Shown: positions 7,792 through 15,782, counted from the stretch's first letter. The stretch: DNA of 23,273 nucleotides from Pseudomonadota bacterium (GCA_028877195.1 JAPPIL010000242.1:1-23273); one strand, 5' to 3'. Numbers and translations: made by a program. The notes: generated by a model from the sequence alone, not told the origin.

Positions 7792-7865
7792 TTGCGGGAG
7801 ACGGATTTGAACCGCCGACCTTCGGGTTATGAGCCCGACGAGATACCAGACTTCTCCACCCCGCA
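7792..7865 (-). tRNA. tRNA-fMet (CAU), initiator
   Basis: On the minus strand the 74-base gene folds fully: acceptor TGCGGGG/TCCCGCA, D stem GAGA/TCTC, anticodon stem TCGGG/CCCGA with loop CTCATAA, T arm GGCGG-TTCAAAT-CCGTC and discriminator A. The three consecutive G-C pairs next to the anticodon loop and A11-U24 mark it as initiator rather than elongator. Position 1-72 is a weak U-A pair rather than the C-A mismatch of the E. coli initiator. CCA is not encoded. It marks the right edge of the island with recombinase and IS remnants. Confidence 0.93.
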
Positions 7866-7875
7866 GGTGGGACAT

Positions 7876-7905
7876 ATTGTATAGCCATGTGGATGTCAAT
7901 GTAAT
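7876..7905 (-). promoter_or_regulatory. Possible tRNA-fMet promoter
   Basis: On the minus strand TACAAT (7876-7881) fits a -10 box, and ATTACA (7900-7905) lies 18 bases upstream as a weak -35. Initiation would occur a few bases before the tRNA 5' end at 7865. A TTGACA (7894-7899) overlaps this region but has poor spacing to any -10. Confidence 0.3.
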
Positions 7906-8018
7906 TAGTAGGATAGCCATATAAAAAGCGAGTTATATTCTATCGTTGCTGGTTTAGTGTTGTGTTTTTATGCCGTCGCGATACACAAGACACAAGATTG
8001 ATTTTTGAGGAGACAGAG

Positions 8019-8552
8019 ATGAAAAGCATGATGTTAGGAACTGTGCTACTTGTGGGGTTCGCATTCCCAGCTTATGGCGATGCGGGCGAAACTAATGAAC
8101 AAGAACAGCGTGAAGGGATGCGTATACTAGAACTTTTAGTCAATCCGTATACAAACGTGTGGGCTGCGGCAAACAGAGTGAGATCTACACTGGCTGGTTG
8201 TATTTATAATCCTAAACAACCTAGATTCCCTAAACCTGAACGGGTAATCCGTCCTGACAGGCATGTTCGTCCTATTCCTATACGTCAAGCTGATATTAGC
8301 ACCATCTTTAGCATGGACGACGAACAGCTTGATGTTATTCGTGGACTTACCGACGCACAGTATAAGGCGATTAGTAGTTTGGGTGTGAAAGGGTTTGGTG
8401 TGCTACGCGAACTTACCGATGAGCAGGTCGAAGCAGTCCGCAAGGTAATCGAAGTATTCGGTCAGAAGGAGAAGGGTTCGAGCTTGACAGACATTATCCG
8501 CAAAAAAATTAAAGAGCTACAACCAGACGTATTCTACCACAGGGCTTTCTAA
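8019..8552 (+). CDS. Secreted protein of unknown function
   Basis: The 177-residue product has a clear Sec signal peptide: KSM, a hydrophobic core (MLGTVLLVGFAF), then a likely cut after PAYG. I do not recognise the mature protein. It has a Pro/Arg-rich middle (RFPKPERVIRPDRHVRPIPIR) and a C-terminal helical part built from related short blocks (MDDEQLDVIRGL, LTDAQYKAISSLG, LTDEQVEAVRKV), then a lysine-rich end. The start is ATG 8019 because GAGGAG lies just upstream and the signal peptide begins there; the open frame 5' of it is not protein-like. A strong terminator follows at 8575. It is the first intact gene right of the island. It is probably periplasmic or exported. Confidence 0.7.
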   Translation: MKSMMLGTVLLVGFAFPAYGDAGETNEQEQREGMRILELLVNPYTNVWAAANRVRSTLAGCIYNPKQPRFPKPERVIRPDRHVRPIPIRQADISTIFSMDDEQLDVIRGLTDAQYKAISSLGVKGFGVLRELTDEQVEAVRKVIEVFGQKEKGSSLTDIIRKKIKELQPDVFYHRAF

Positions 8553-8574
8553 CCCCTTGTGGCATGCCGTAACT

Positions 8575-8606
8575 CAAGCCCCATCCACTGTGCAGGATGG
8601 GGCTTG
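8575..8606 (+). terminator. Rho-independent terminator-like hairpin
   Basis: CAAGCCCCATCC (8575-8586) pairs perfectly with GGATGGGGCTTG (8595-8606) around an 8-base loop, followed by TTATCGTTTT. It sits 23 bases past the stop of the secreted-protein gene and 22 bases before the convergent ankyrin gene end, so it can serve both. Confidence 0.8.
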
Positions 8607-8627
8607 TTATCGTTTTGACAATAAGTT

Positions 8628-9164
8628 TCAACGATAGTTATCAGGCGTAGAGCAACTACGCCGAATCGCCAGATCATAAGCGGTTTCATCTTCGGCATTG
8701 CGCATATCAGCAACTATATCTGGATGAGCTGCTAGTTTCTTTGCCATCTCATCATTACAGGTAAGGGCTGCTGCGTGGAGAGGTGTGCTGTGGGCGACAA
8801 GCTTGCCATAATCTCTAGTCGTTACTTTTTTAGTGGTGCTGATGTTGACCTCAATACCCTGCTGTTCCAGCAAAATACCTGCCGTTGCTAACTCACCACG
8901 AACTATCGCAACATGTAGCGTCGAGATACCATACTCATCTTGAGCATTGATGTCGCTTGCCGCTAACGCCTGTTGTAATTTTTTGAGTTCAGGGTCAGTT
9001 ATCTCTACTTCTTCAACTTCATTACCCATCTGCGATTCCTCCCCCGCAGGGTGAGCGGCAGTCTGCTCAACGTCCATACTGTCGTTGCTATGGTGTGAAT
9101 TGATGTACTTTTGCTGACAACCTGCTAACACAAGCCAGCAAACTAATGTCAATCTTGTAAACAT
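8628..9164 (-). CDS. Ankyrin-repeat lipoprotein
   Basis: The 178-residue precursor starts with a textbook lipoprotein signal (MFTRLTLVCWLVLAGC), giving a lipidated Cys16 and a membrane-anchored periplasmic protein. A polar acidic linker (about residues 20-60) leads to ankyrin repeats: YGISTLHVAIVRGELATAGI (about 80-99), STPLHAAALTCNDEMAKKL (about 125-144) and a degenerate one near EDETAYDLAIRRS (about 157-169). Ankyrin repeats bind other proteins; no catalytic domain is visible. The start at 9164 is supported by GGGGAG five bases upstream. It is transcribed divergently from the CycH-like gene across about 154 bases. A second, larger ankyrin protein lies at the right end of the window, but sequence similarity between them beyond the repeat motif is not obvious. 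Confidence 0.8.
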   Translation of the reverse strand: MFTRLTLVCWLVLAGCQQKYINSHHSNDSMDVEQTAAHPAGEESQMGNEVEEVEITDPELKKLQQALAASDINAQDEYGISTLHVAIVRGELATAGILLEQQGIEVNISTTKKVTTRDYGKLVAHSTPLHAAALTCNDEMAKKLAAHPDIVADMRNAEDETAYDLAIRRSCSTPDNYR

Positions 9165-9318
9165 ACATGCTCCCCGCTCACCTCATCGGCAAGTCATTTA
9201 TTTAAACAAAATAATTTCAATATTTCACAGTTATTACAGATTGATATGGACGCAGCATGACCGACATTATCAGCAAACCCTCGCTTATCAGCTCACTTCT
9301 GCGATAGGATAAACAGCT

Positions 9319-9762
9319 ATGAAGAACGTTTGGTTAATAGGCACACTGGTGTTGGCGATTGTGGTCGCTGCCGCTGTGTTCACCGCATTTTACACGGGTG
9401 AAAAATCAAAAGTTATCGTCGCAGGCAAGATAAGAGTAGCACCGCACTTACAAAAACAGGCTCAGCATATTCGCATCCTGTATATCGTCTTGCGCGATGC
9501 ACAAGCAATGCACCCGATGCCGTATGGGGCTTATGTCGATCGCACAGGTAATTTCAGCTTCATGCTAACTAAAGACAATATCCAGCTGATGGGTGCAGGT
9601 GCAAGTGCCGAACCAACTACTCTGAATATCAAAGCACGTTTAGACAAGGATGGCAGGGCAGGCATCGATCAACAAGGCGATCTGGTCGGTGAACTAACAG
9701 GCATTGCGACTGGCACAACCGATGTTGAAATAGTCATCAACCGAGCGATACAAGCAGAATGA
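9319..9762 (+). CDS. Stand-alone CcmI/CycH-like periplasmic domain protein
   Basis: The 147-residue protein has an N-terminal membrane anchor (about residues 4-27) and a periplasmic domain resembling the C-terminal domain of the cytochrome c maturation protein CcmI/CycH. The matching order is VAGKIRVAPHL, ILYIVLRDA, PMPYGAY, GNFSFMLTKD, then ARLDKDGRAG and QQGDLVGEL. In CcmI this domain binds apocytochrome c, but here the TPR part and the N-terminal membrane helices of CcmI are missing and no ccm gene is nearby. The inferred role, chaperoning or binding a periplasmic partner, is therefore tentative. The start ATG 9319 is preceded by AGGA at a suitable distance. A 5S rRNA gene follows 108 bases downstream on the same strand. 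Confidence 0.6.
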   Translation: MKNVWLIGTLVLAIVVAAAVFTAFYTGEKSKVIVAGKIRVAPHLQKQAQHIRILYIVLRDAQAMHPMPYGAYVDRTGNFSFMLTKDNIQLMGAGASAEPTTLNIKARLDKDGRAGIDQQGDLVGELTGIATGTTDVEIVINRAIQAE

Positions 9763-9870
9763 ACCTGAACCCACTAAAAGGCGCACCTAGTCTAGCGTAA
9801 CTACGACCAGCATGGTGCTTTGTAAAAAAATTAACTTGCTAATGTTGGTTGAATTTGAGAGTCTCCCCCC

Positions 9871-9984
9871 GGTTGTGTCTATGGCGACAGGGAAACACCC
9901 GTTCCCATTCCGAACACGGTAGTTAAGCCTGCCAGCGGCGATGATACTGCAGTTTTAACTGTGGGAAAGTAGCACGACGCAACC
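9871..9984 (+). rRNA. rrf: 5S ribosomal RNA (unlinked)
   Basis: The 114-base gene shows the 5S landmarks: terminal helix GGTTGTGTC/GACGCAACC, the TATGGCG segment, CCCGTTCCCATTCCGAACACGG (read in two parts, 9899-9920), then TAGTTAAGCCTGCCAGCGGCGATGATACTGC and GTGGGAAAGTAG. Ends are set by the terminal pairing and may be off by 1-3 bases. No 23S or 16S sequence exists upstream: the preceding gene is protein-coding and ends 108 bases away. No convincing rRNA promoter or terminator is visible. Confidence 0.9.
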
Positions 9985-10040
9985 TCCTCGCTGCTTTGGT
10001 AGTCAGTCAAGATAGCCAGTACCTTCCACCACCCTACAGT

Positions 10041-11180
10041 TCATTCAAAACGCAAATCGGCATCCATGACGTATTCAGAGTCGCTACCGAAACCAGGCTG
10101 GATAACAAGTTTCATCAACACACCGCTCGGCTCTTGCGCTGCCAATGGCGCAGAAACATCAAAGCTCATCCCCGACTCCTGCGCAGGCAAAGTAAAGCCA
10201 CCATCAGCATCGATTAAACTGCCAAGATCAGCAGTGCCACTATCACTGCTTGATCCATAACGCTCCCACTCCAACGTGCCGATCGCATGGTTGGTTGCCA
10301 GCAGATCGGAAAAGTGTGCTGATAAGTCTTCGATGTTCTCTGCTTGGCGGTGCGCTGGCTTGCCCTTCACAACAGAGGCGATGTGCGGTCGCAAAAAATT
10401 ACCTGCCGCAGGAGTAAAGCCAATTGTCGCGATAAAACCATACTCTTTGATTTTGTTGGCCGCATTCTTTGCTCTATCCTTTTTGTTAGGCTCACCATCA
10501 GAGAAAAAATAAATCTCCTTGCGATTGCCACTGGCTCCCTTGCCGAAGAGCTGCTCAGCGGCGCTAAAGGCACTTTCATAGCTTGTGCCGCCCTCGTCGT
10601 GGCAGACTGCTCGCGCGACATCAGCACTACTGATGATTTCTTGAAAATTCTGGGCGGGAATTAAATTCGCACTGCCGCAAGTTCTAAACCTAGAATCCCT
10701 ATCACTACCATCGCTTGCTAAACACTTAGCGCCGTTGCTAAACAATACTAGCCCGACGTTCAAGCTTTCAGAACGATGAATTTTTGCAGCAAGCGTCTTC
10801 AAAGCATCGTAGCGTGCACAGCCGCTGTTTTTAAATTTATCAACGCTCATAGAGCCAGAGGTGTCGATGACAAACACCGCATCACGACCACTGCTATCGG
10901 CACACACTTGACCAGAGATGCTGATCTTCAATGTTTTAATGGTTTGAATCATCAACCAATTATGTCCCGTCCCGACAAAATCATTTCTCTGGGCGTGGCT
11001 AACTTCACCATCTTCACAAGGGAAATGCCAATGTAGTTCAACGCTGCCATCATTAGCGACAGGCAATAGCGGGACATTACCAGATGCCAGTTCGCCACCA
11101 CCCAAACCGTCGTAGGTAGAACAGCCCATCAGCAGAGCTACTGCAAGCACAAGTAACGAAAAAGTTTTACCCACTACCAT
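10041..11180 (-). CDS. von Willebrand factor A domain lipoprotein
   Basis: The 379-residue precursor has a lipoprotein signal ending LLMGC (Cys20), so the protein is anchored in a membrane facing the periplasm or outside. A vWA domain follows from about residue 100: AVFVIDTSGSMS carries the DxSxS metal-ion adhesion site (106-110), with the further metal ligands T199 in GGTSYESAF and D228 in FFSDGEPN. All MIDAS residues are present, so metal-dependent protein binding is likely. The C-terminal third (about residues 290-379) is beta-rich and unassigned. ATG 11180 is chosen because it gives a compact signal peptide; a GTG at 11210 is also in frame. It is third in a minus-strand cluster behind the DmpA-like peptidase and the 580-residue lipoprotein. 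The ligand is unknown. Confidence 0.8.
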   Translation of the reverse strand: MVVGKTFSLLVLAVALLMGCSTYDGLGGGELASGNVPLLPVANDGSVELHWHFPCEDGEVSHAQRNDFVGTGHNWLMIQTIKTLKISISGQVCADSSGRDAVFVIDTSGSMSVDKFKNSGCARYDALKTLAAKIHRSESLNVGLVLFSNGAKCLASDGSDRDSRFRTCGSANLIPAQNFQEIISSADVARAVCHDEGGTSYESAFSAAEQLFGKGASGNRKEIYFFSDGEPNKKDRAKNAANKIKEYGFIATIGFTPAAGNFLRPHIASVVKGKPAHRQAENIEDLSAHFSDLLATNHAIGTLEWERYGSSSDSGTADLGSLIDADGGFTLPAQESGMSFDVSAPLAAQEPSGVLMKLVIQPGFGSDSEYVMDADLRFE

Positions 11181-11242
11181 GACCCATCTCGATGCTTGCC
11201 TCAAAAACACGATACCACTAGTCGTTTTGTCGGAGTTTTTGT

Positions 11243-11281
11243 GGAATTTATTAATGATAATGAAATTAGACGGAATTTATT
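11243..11281. repeat. Direct repeat pair upstream of the vWA gene
   Basis: GGAATTTATT occurs at 11243-11252 and again at 11272-11281, a 29-base period inside the 109-base gap between two minus-strand genes. Such spacing can mark paired binding sites for a regulator. The AT-rich context makes chance possible. Confidence 0.35.
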
Positions 11282-11289
11282 GAGTAATA

Positions 11290-13032
11290 TCAATGTCTAC
11301 GCAGTTGCTCTTCTTCGCTTGTTTCGACTGTTCCTACGGGGTCAGGCATGGCAAAAATGCTGGCGGCCATATCAATCATGAAAACTTTTTTGCCGTCATA
11401 GATATGTTTCAAAACGTAGCTCATACTGGGCACACTCATGCCAAGACCGATAGTGCCCATAAGAATTGCGTGGGTTCTGGTTCTTCTTGCCGAGCGTAGT
11501 GATTCCATCACCTCTGACATCGATGCGGTAGTGTTAGCTATGACCGCACGCTCTAAAGCCAAGTAGCGATTATGGTCAAACCATGCTTGGGCACTATGGA
11601 TGCCAGCCCAAGCAAAATTTGCTGCGACCAGTGGGATGATAAATAGCGGCATACCGACACCTGTCCACATCGACGAAAACAACCCTGCCATTGAAAGCAG
11701 TTCAACCGTTTCAACCAACTTATAGAGAGAGATAAACAGGGGTGGGTCTTCACGCTTATCTTGAAATTTATCTATTAAATACAACACAGGGATAGTGATT
11801 TGCGGGTCTTTGGCAATCAAACCACCGACGATGACATCGTTGCGCAGCATTGATTTAAATATTTTTCGATCCGAAATGGTTAGCTTTTGCTGCTCAAACT
11901 CATCGAGTGTCTGCTTTATATCAAGCCAATGCTTAACGCTTTTTTCTTGCATCTCGGTCAAAGCAGTCATCACCGTTGTCGGTGTTACTTGATTTAGTTG
12001 GCGGTAGGAAAAATCACCGATACCTAACATGTCCGCCGTTTCATTCAGATAGACCGCTCCTGCTTTTTTGGTAAAGACATTGGTAAAAAATATCGGCGTA
12101 ACACCACGATCAGCCAACCGTAACAGCACATACTGGTAAGTGGTCATGTATTGTTGAATTTCTAGGCTATCTTCGTTTAGCCGCGTTACGATCAGTCCTT
12201 TAGTAAGGTTGGGGTTAAGCAGTAACTGCTCGTCTTTATAGATAAACTTGTGAGTTATCTTTTCCATGCCAAGAGAAATGCGATTTAGTTTATTGATGCT
12301 AGCGTTGACCAATGCGGTGAGGGAATTTAAATCCTTGAACTGTTCACCTGTAAACTTAAAATCAAGACCCGTGCGTAGTCCTTCGCAATTCTTGCTCTTA
12401 TGCTTGTTACAAAGCTTGTAGTAATCAGCCTTTACAAATGGGAAGTAATAAGCAAAGCGCGCCATTGCCTTGCGCACATACAGTTCCGACTCCTGATGAA
12501 TTTGCTTATACAGGTTCTGCTTCTCATGTGGTGCTACGGAGTCGATGGTTCTTGCTTCTATGTTCACGATATTATCGTTAGGCGCAATCTCCTGTATAGG
12601 AAACGTCCTGACCCGCTCCAGTATCAAGGTTGTGAAGTCGTTGCGCAGTCCGACGTTGGTGATGCCCTCCCCTTTAGGGTCTTTGGGATTCGCCTTTGGT
12701 GGCAAGGATTCTACTATTTGACCATAGTAGATAAAACTCCGCAGTTTGTGCTGTAGCGCCCTGATTTCACTTATTTTGTCGGCGGGTATGTTCTTATCGC
12801 GCAGCGCTCTAGTCGTTTCGGCATCAACTACCTTAAGCACCATCGCATCGAACACTGCCGAGTCTTTTGCAAAGGCAGTTTGATAAAATACCAACAGACG
12901 GTCATAAGCAGGCAAGTCAGCCAACGATTTGGTCTCTAGTGTCGGTGTGCAGGCTACAGCAAGGAAACACACCAGTAGTAGCGGCAAGCCACTGGTCAAA
13001 AATTGCAGCATGGTTGTAGCCCTGTTTAGCAT
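11290..13032 (-). CDS. Large putative membrane-anchored lipoprotein, unknown family
   Basis: The 580-residue product is not recognised. Its N-terminus is hydrophobic (about residues 9-27) and ends LAVAC, so Cys28 is probably lipidated. The long middle (about 30-440) is mostly helical and charged with no known motif seen. Two further hydrophobic stretches lie near the C-terminus, at about 448-479 (MWTGVGMPLFIIPLVAANF) and 522-541 (AILMGTIGLGMSVPSMSYVL), separated by a polar helical segment with an RSARRTRT patch. The ATG at 13032 overlaps the peptidase gene stop in ATGCTAA, which implies translational coupling. Upstream in-frame codons lie inside the peptidase gene and are not used here. The C-terminal membrane hairpin suggests a two-membrane or membrane-bound scaffold role, which is inference. 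Confidence 0.65.
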   Translation of the reverse strand: MLNRATTMLQFLTSGLPLLLVCFLAVACTPTLETKSLADLPAYDRLLVFYQTAFAKDSAVFDAMVLKVVDAETTRALRDKNIPADKISEIRALQHKLRSFIYYGQIVESLPPKANPKDPKGEGITNVGLRNDFTTLILERVRTFPIQEIAPNDNIVNIEARTIDSVAPHEKQNLYKQIHQESELYVRKAMARFAYYFPFVKADYYKLCNKHKSKNCEGLRTGLDFKFTGEQFKDLNSLTALVNASINKLNRISLGMEKITHKFIYKDEQLLLNPNLTKGLIVTRLNEDSLEIQQYMTTYQYVLLRLADRGVTPIFFTNVFTKKAGAVYLNETADMLGIGDFSYRQLNQVTPTTVMTALTEMQEKSVKHWLDIKQTLDEFEQQKLTISDRKIFKSMLRNDVIVGGLIAKDPQITIPVLYLIDKFQDKREDPPLFISLYKLVETVELLSMAGLFSSMWTGVGMPLFIIPLVAANFAWAGIHSAQAWFDHNRYLALERAVIANTTASMSEVMESLRSARRTRTHAILMGTIGLGMSVPSMSYVLKHIYDGKKVFMIDMAASIFAMPDPVGTVETSEEEQLRRH

Positions 13033-14024
13033 GTCAGTACCTCTATCGGTATCGCTTCCAGTATATGTTGTTGATAACCAGACATGGTATCGGCTGCAAG
13101 CATGGAGTTCCAAATTGCCTCCTCGCAAGCATCAGCAACTGCAAGGTAAAGACGATTGATTTGTGCGATCGTTAAGTCTTGGGTGGTTGTGGCAGTGCTG
13201 AAAGCGATAGCGAACTCACCGCTGCCATACGCACTGTATGTGCCAGTGCGAGCAAGACCATGCGCAGCACGACGTGCCAACTGCTGCAAATACAGGGCAT
13301 CGAGTGGCGCGTCGGTAGCAATTACCAACACAAACGAGCCATCACGACTGCGAGGTGGGATAGCGATACTGCTTGTGTTGAGAGCTTTGCCTGCTAGTCG
13401 CAAGTCTTGGCGTTCACCGCCATTGCTATTCACTAACACCCCAACGGTAAAGTTATCGTCGCCCATGTAACGCGAGGCCGTGCCGATGCCTGCTTTGAAA
13501 TCATAGGCACGCATGCCAGTGCCTGCTCCGACATTGCCCTCTGCGACAGCACCTGTTTTTGCGTTCGCGATTGTCTGCCTAGCATGCGCTGGTGTTACAG
13601 TTAGCTTATTGATATTATTCAAAAAACCATCGTAGCACTCGCTTACCACTGGCAGAATAATCGGGTCTTCTGGGCAAGCAGCGAGCATGTATTCAATGAC
13701 ACCCGTGTAAACGTTTCCTACACATAAGGTATTAGTCAGCATAATCGGTGATTCAAGTCTACCGACGGTATTGACCCAATCAGCGCCCGTGAGCTGCCCA
13801 TTGCCGTGAATCGTAAAAGTAGCAGCGCGGCAAGTGCGTTGCCAAAATTTTGCACAAGGAACTACTGCCGTTACGCCTGTTCGCACATCATCGCTGCTAA
13901 TGCAGGTGGTATGTCCGACTTTTACCTCGCAAACATCGGTGATGGCATTATGCTCACCTCTCGGCAATGTCCCGAAAGACAAGCCAACATCGGCGGAACG
14001 GGGTTTTGAAACTGTCTGTAGCAC
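13026..14024 (-). CDS. DmpA/P1-family (S58) autoprocessing aminopeptidase
   Basis: The 332-residue protein belongs to the DmpA-like P1 family (peptidase S58), N-terminal nucleophile hydrolases that self-cleave and then act as aminopeptidases or beta-aminopeptidases. Landmarks in order: GEHNAITDVCEVKVGHTT (23-40), the GNVGAGTGM loop (163-171), GVLVNSNGG (195-203) and RDGSFVLVIATDAP (227-240). By analogy with DmpA, cleavage between Gly229 and Ser230 would free Ser230 as the nucleophile. LARRAAHGLARTG follows as in the family. The length is typical. The start is GTG 14024; no in-frame ATG fits. There is no signal peptide, so it is probably cytoplasmic. It overlaps the following lipoprotein gene by 7 bases and is divergent from ppx across about 150 bases. 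Confidence 0.88.
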   Translation of the reverse strand: MLQTVSKPRSADVGLSFGTLPRGEHNAITDVCEVKVGHTTCISSDDVRTGVTAVVPCAKFWQRTCRAATFTIHGNGQLTGADWVNTVGRLESPIMLTNTLCVGNVYTGVIEYMLAACPEDPIILPVVSECYDGFLNNINKLTVTPAHARQTIANAKTGAVAEGNVGAGTGMRAYDFKAGIGTASRYMGDDNFTVGVLVNSNGGERQDLRLAGKALNTSSIAIPPRSRDGSFVLVIATDAPLDALYLQQLARRAAHGLARTGTYSAYGSGEFAIAFSTATTTQDLTIAQINRLYLAVADACEEAIWNSMLAADTMSGYQQHILEAIPIEVLTC

Positions 14025-14177
14025 TGCGCTGTCTCTAGCTCATAATTAGTTGAGTTCCTTACCAAACGTTGCCTCACCCCATGCAGTCGGTCAGTTTAGG
14101 CGAGTAGTGAAGTATTTTTGTGGGGATTATTTTGCCTGCTTTTTGCTAATATGATGCTGGATTGGATGTATGGTGTG

Positions 14178-15716
14178 ATGCGGTTAGGGGTCATAGACAT
14201 CGGAACAAACTCTTGCCATTTGGTGGTGGCAAGTATTTCACAGTCAGGGCAGATAGATGTGCTTGATACCGACAAGGCAACACTGCGTCTCGGTATGCAC
14301 ATCGATGCGCAGGGTAACCTTACCCAGCAAGCGATACAGAGCACAATCAATGCCGTTACCCGCATGCAAGAAATCTGTAAGAGCCACAAGGCACAAGTCA
14401 AAGCCGTTGCGACACACGCGGTGCGTAAAGCCAAGAACCAGCAAGAAATTATCCAGAAAGTGTGGGATGCTTGTGGTATTCGGATTGACCCAATCGACGG
14501 GGTTGAGGAGGCGAGGTTAATTTTTCTCGGTATGCGTTTTGGTCTCACACTCACCGACCAAACGTATCTCGGTGTTGACATTGGTGGTGGTTCAACCGAA
14601 GTCATATTCGGCAGTGCGAGTCGAATTATTCACGCCGCATCGCTACCGATTGGGACCGTGATGATGACCGTGCGGTTCTTGGGTGGTGTTCCGTCAACGC
14701 AACAAGTGGAAGAGTTCAAAGAATATTTAACCAGCATTCTCGCCTCTAGCATGCTGGCAAACGTCAAGCTAGTTGAGTTTAGCGAGGCGATCGTATCGTC
14801 AGGCACAGGCAAGGCGCTCGCAGCTATTGACCATTACCTCCAAACCAAGACTAAATTAAAAGACAGCAACGGTTATCTCCTACAGAACAAGGATTGCCAA
14901 ACAATTATCGCCAAGATGGAAGAGTTACGCGCTGCCGATGCAATTGCTAAACACTTCGCTCTTGATAACAGTCGAGCTGAAATTATTCTTGCGGGCGCAC
15001 TCATTCTACAGGTCATCGCCGACCACTATCAGGTGCAAGCATGGCGAGTGTCTAACTACTGTTTGCGTGAGGGCATCGTCATCGACACTTACGAGCATTA
15101 CATTCAACACGCCGATACGCGTTGGCGCAGTGTCAAGGGGTTGGCGGAAAAGTTTTGCGTCGATAGAACGCAGGCGGAGCGGGTCTTACAGCTAGCGACG
15201 CAATTGTTTAAATCCTTACCAGCACAGTTGTTGCCGCCGACCGCTAGCCAGCAATGTTTAGAACTGCTCGCGGCAGCTGCGTATCTCCATGAACTTGGCA
15301 AAACAATCGCACATGAGCGCTACCATAAGCACACTTACTATCTGATCATGCACAGTGCGTTGATGGGGTTCAATCGTCGTGAGAAGGAAATCATCGCCCG
15401 TATTGCTCGCCATCATCGTAAACGCATTCCACCAGACATGAAACACCTCACCGCTGAAGACAATCAAGATATTCGACTACTGTCTTCTATTCTACGAATT
15501 GCGGTAGCAACACTGCGCTTGCGTCATAATCGCATCAGGGAAGTGAAGATGTCATACTACGAGATATTAGCGATAACTTTTTATTACGAAAAGACAAGAC
15601 TACCGTTGATTGAACTTTACAATCTGCGTTGTGAACAGCAAGCGATTGAAGCAACTATCGGGGCGACAGTTTCGTTTTCCTTCCGTCAACACAAATCCAC
15701 CAAACAGATAACTTAA
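14178..15716 (+). CDS. ppx: Ppx/GppA exopolyphosphatase
   Basis: The 512-residue enzyme matches the Ppx/GppA family, which hydrolyses polyphosphate and/or pppGpp and belongs to the ASKHA ATPase fold. Signatures are IDIGTNSCHLVV at the N-terminus, DPIDGVEEARLIFLG (about 115-129), GVDIGGGSTEVIFG (about 138-151), SLPIGTV (about 159-165) and SSGTGKALAAI. A C-terminal HD-like helical domain follows with AYLHELGK, MHSALMGF and ARHHRK. The length equals that of E. coli Ppx (513), more than the short two-domain forms. ATG 14178 is chosen because the conserved core starts there; 20 in-frame codons upstream look non-homologous. A tRNA-Cys gene follows 66 bases downstream. Whether polyphosphate or pppGpp is the main substrate cannot be told. 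Confidence 0.88.
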   Translation: MRLGVIDIGTNSCHLVVASISQSGQIDVLDTDKATLRLGMHIDAQGNLTQQAIQSTINAVTRMQEICKSHKAQVKAVATHAVRKAKNQQEIIQKVWDACGIRIDPIDGVEEARLIFLGMRFGLTLTDQTYLGVDIGGGSTEVIFGSASRIIHAASLPIGTVMMTVRFLGGVPSTQQVEEFKEYLTSILASSMLANVKLVEFSEAIVSSGTGKALAAIDHYLQTKTKLKDSNGYLLQNKDCQTIIAKMEELRAADAIAKHFALDNSRAEIILAGALILQVIADHYQVQAWRVSNYCLREGIVIDTYEHYIQHADTRWRSVKGLAEKFCVDRTQAERVLQLATQLFKSLPAQLLPPTASQQCLELLAAAAYLHELGKTIAHERYHKHTYYLIMHSALMGFNRREKEIIARIARHHRKRIPPDMKHLTAEDNQDIRLLSSILRIAVATLRLRHNRIREVKMSYYEILAITFYYEKTRLPLIELYNLRCEQQAIEATIGATVSFSFRQHKSTKQIT

Positions 15717-15738
15717 ACCCAACCTTCCGATAAACTAA

Positions 15739-15767
15739 TTGCAAAGCAGCGCGATTAGTCTTACAGT
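15739..15767 (+). promoter_or_regulatory. Candidate tRNA-Cys promoter
   Basis: TTGCAA (15739-15744) and TACAGT (15762-15767) are separated by exactly 17 bases. Initiation would fall near 15774, nine bases before the mature tRNA 5' end. Each box matches four of six consensus positions. Confidence 0.45.
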
Positions 15768-15782
15768 TTTTCTGTTTCATCT

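Noticed and set aside
7792..7865. tRNA-fMet 3' end as the island attachment site
   Set aside because: No second copy of the tRNA 3' end is seen in the window, and the terminator lies between the tRNA and the recombinase remnant.
9763..9870. Remnant of a 23S rRNA 3' end before the 5S gene
   Set aside because: The 108 bases show no match to 23S terminal sequence that I can recognise.
12400..12756. 118-codon plus-strand frame opposite the 580-residue lipoprotein gene
   Set aside because: A shadow frame; the minus-strand gene has a signal peptide and coupled start, and this frame has neither.
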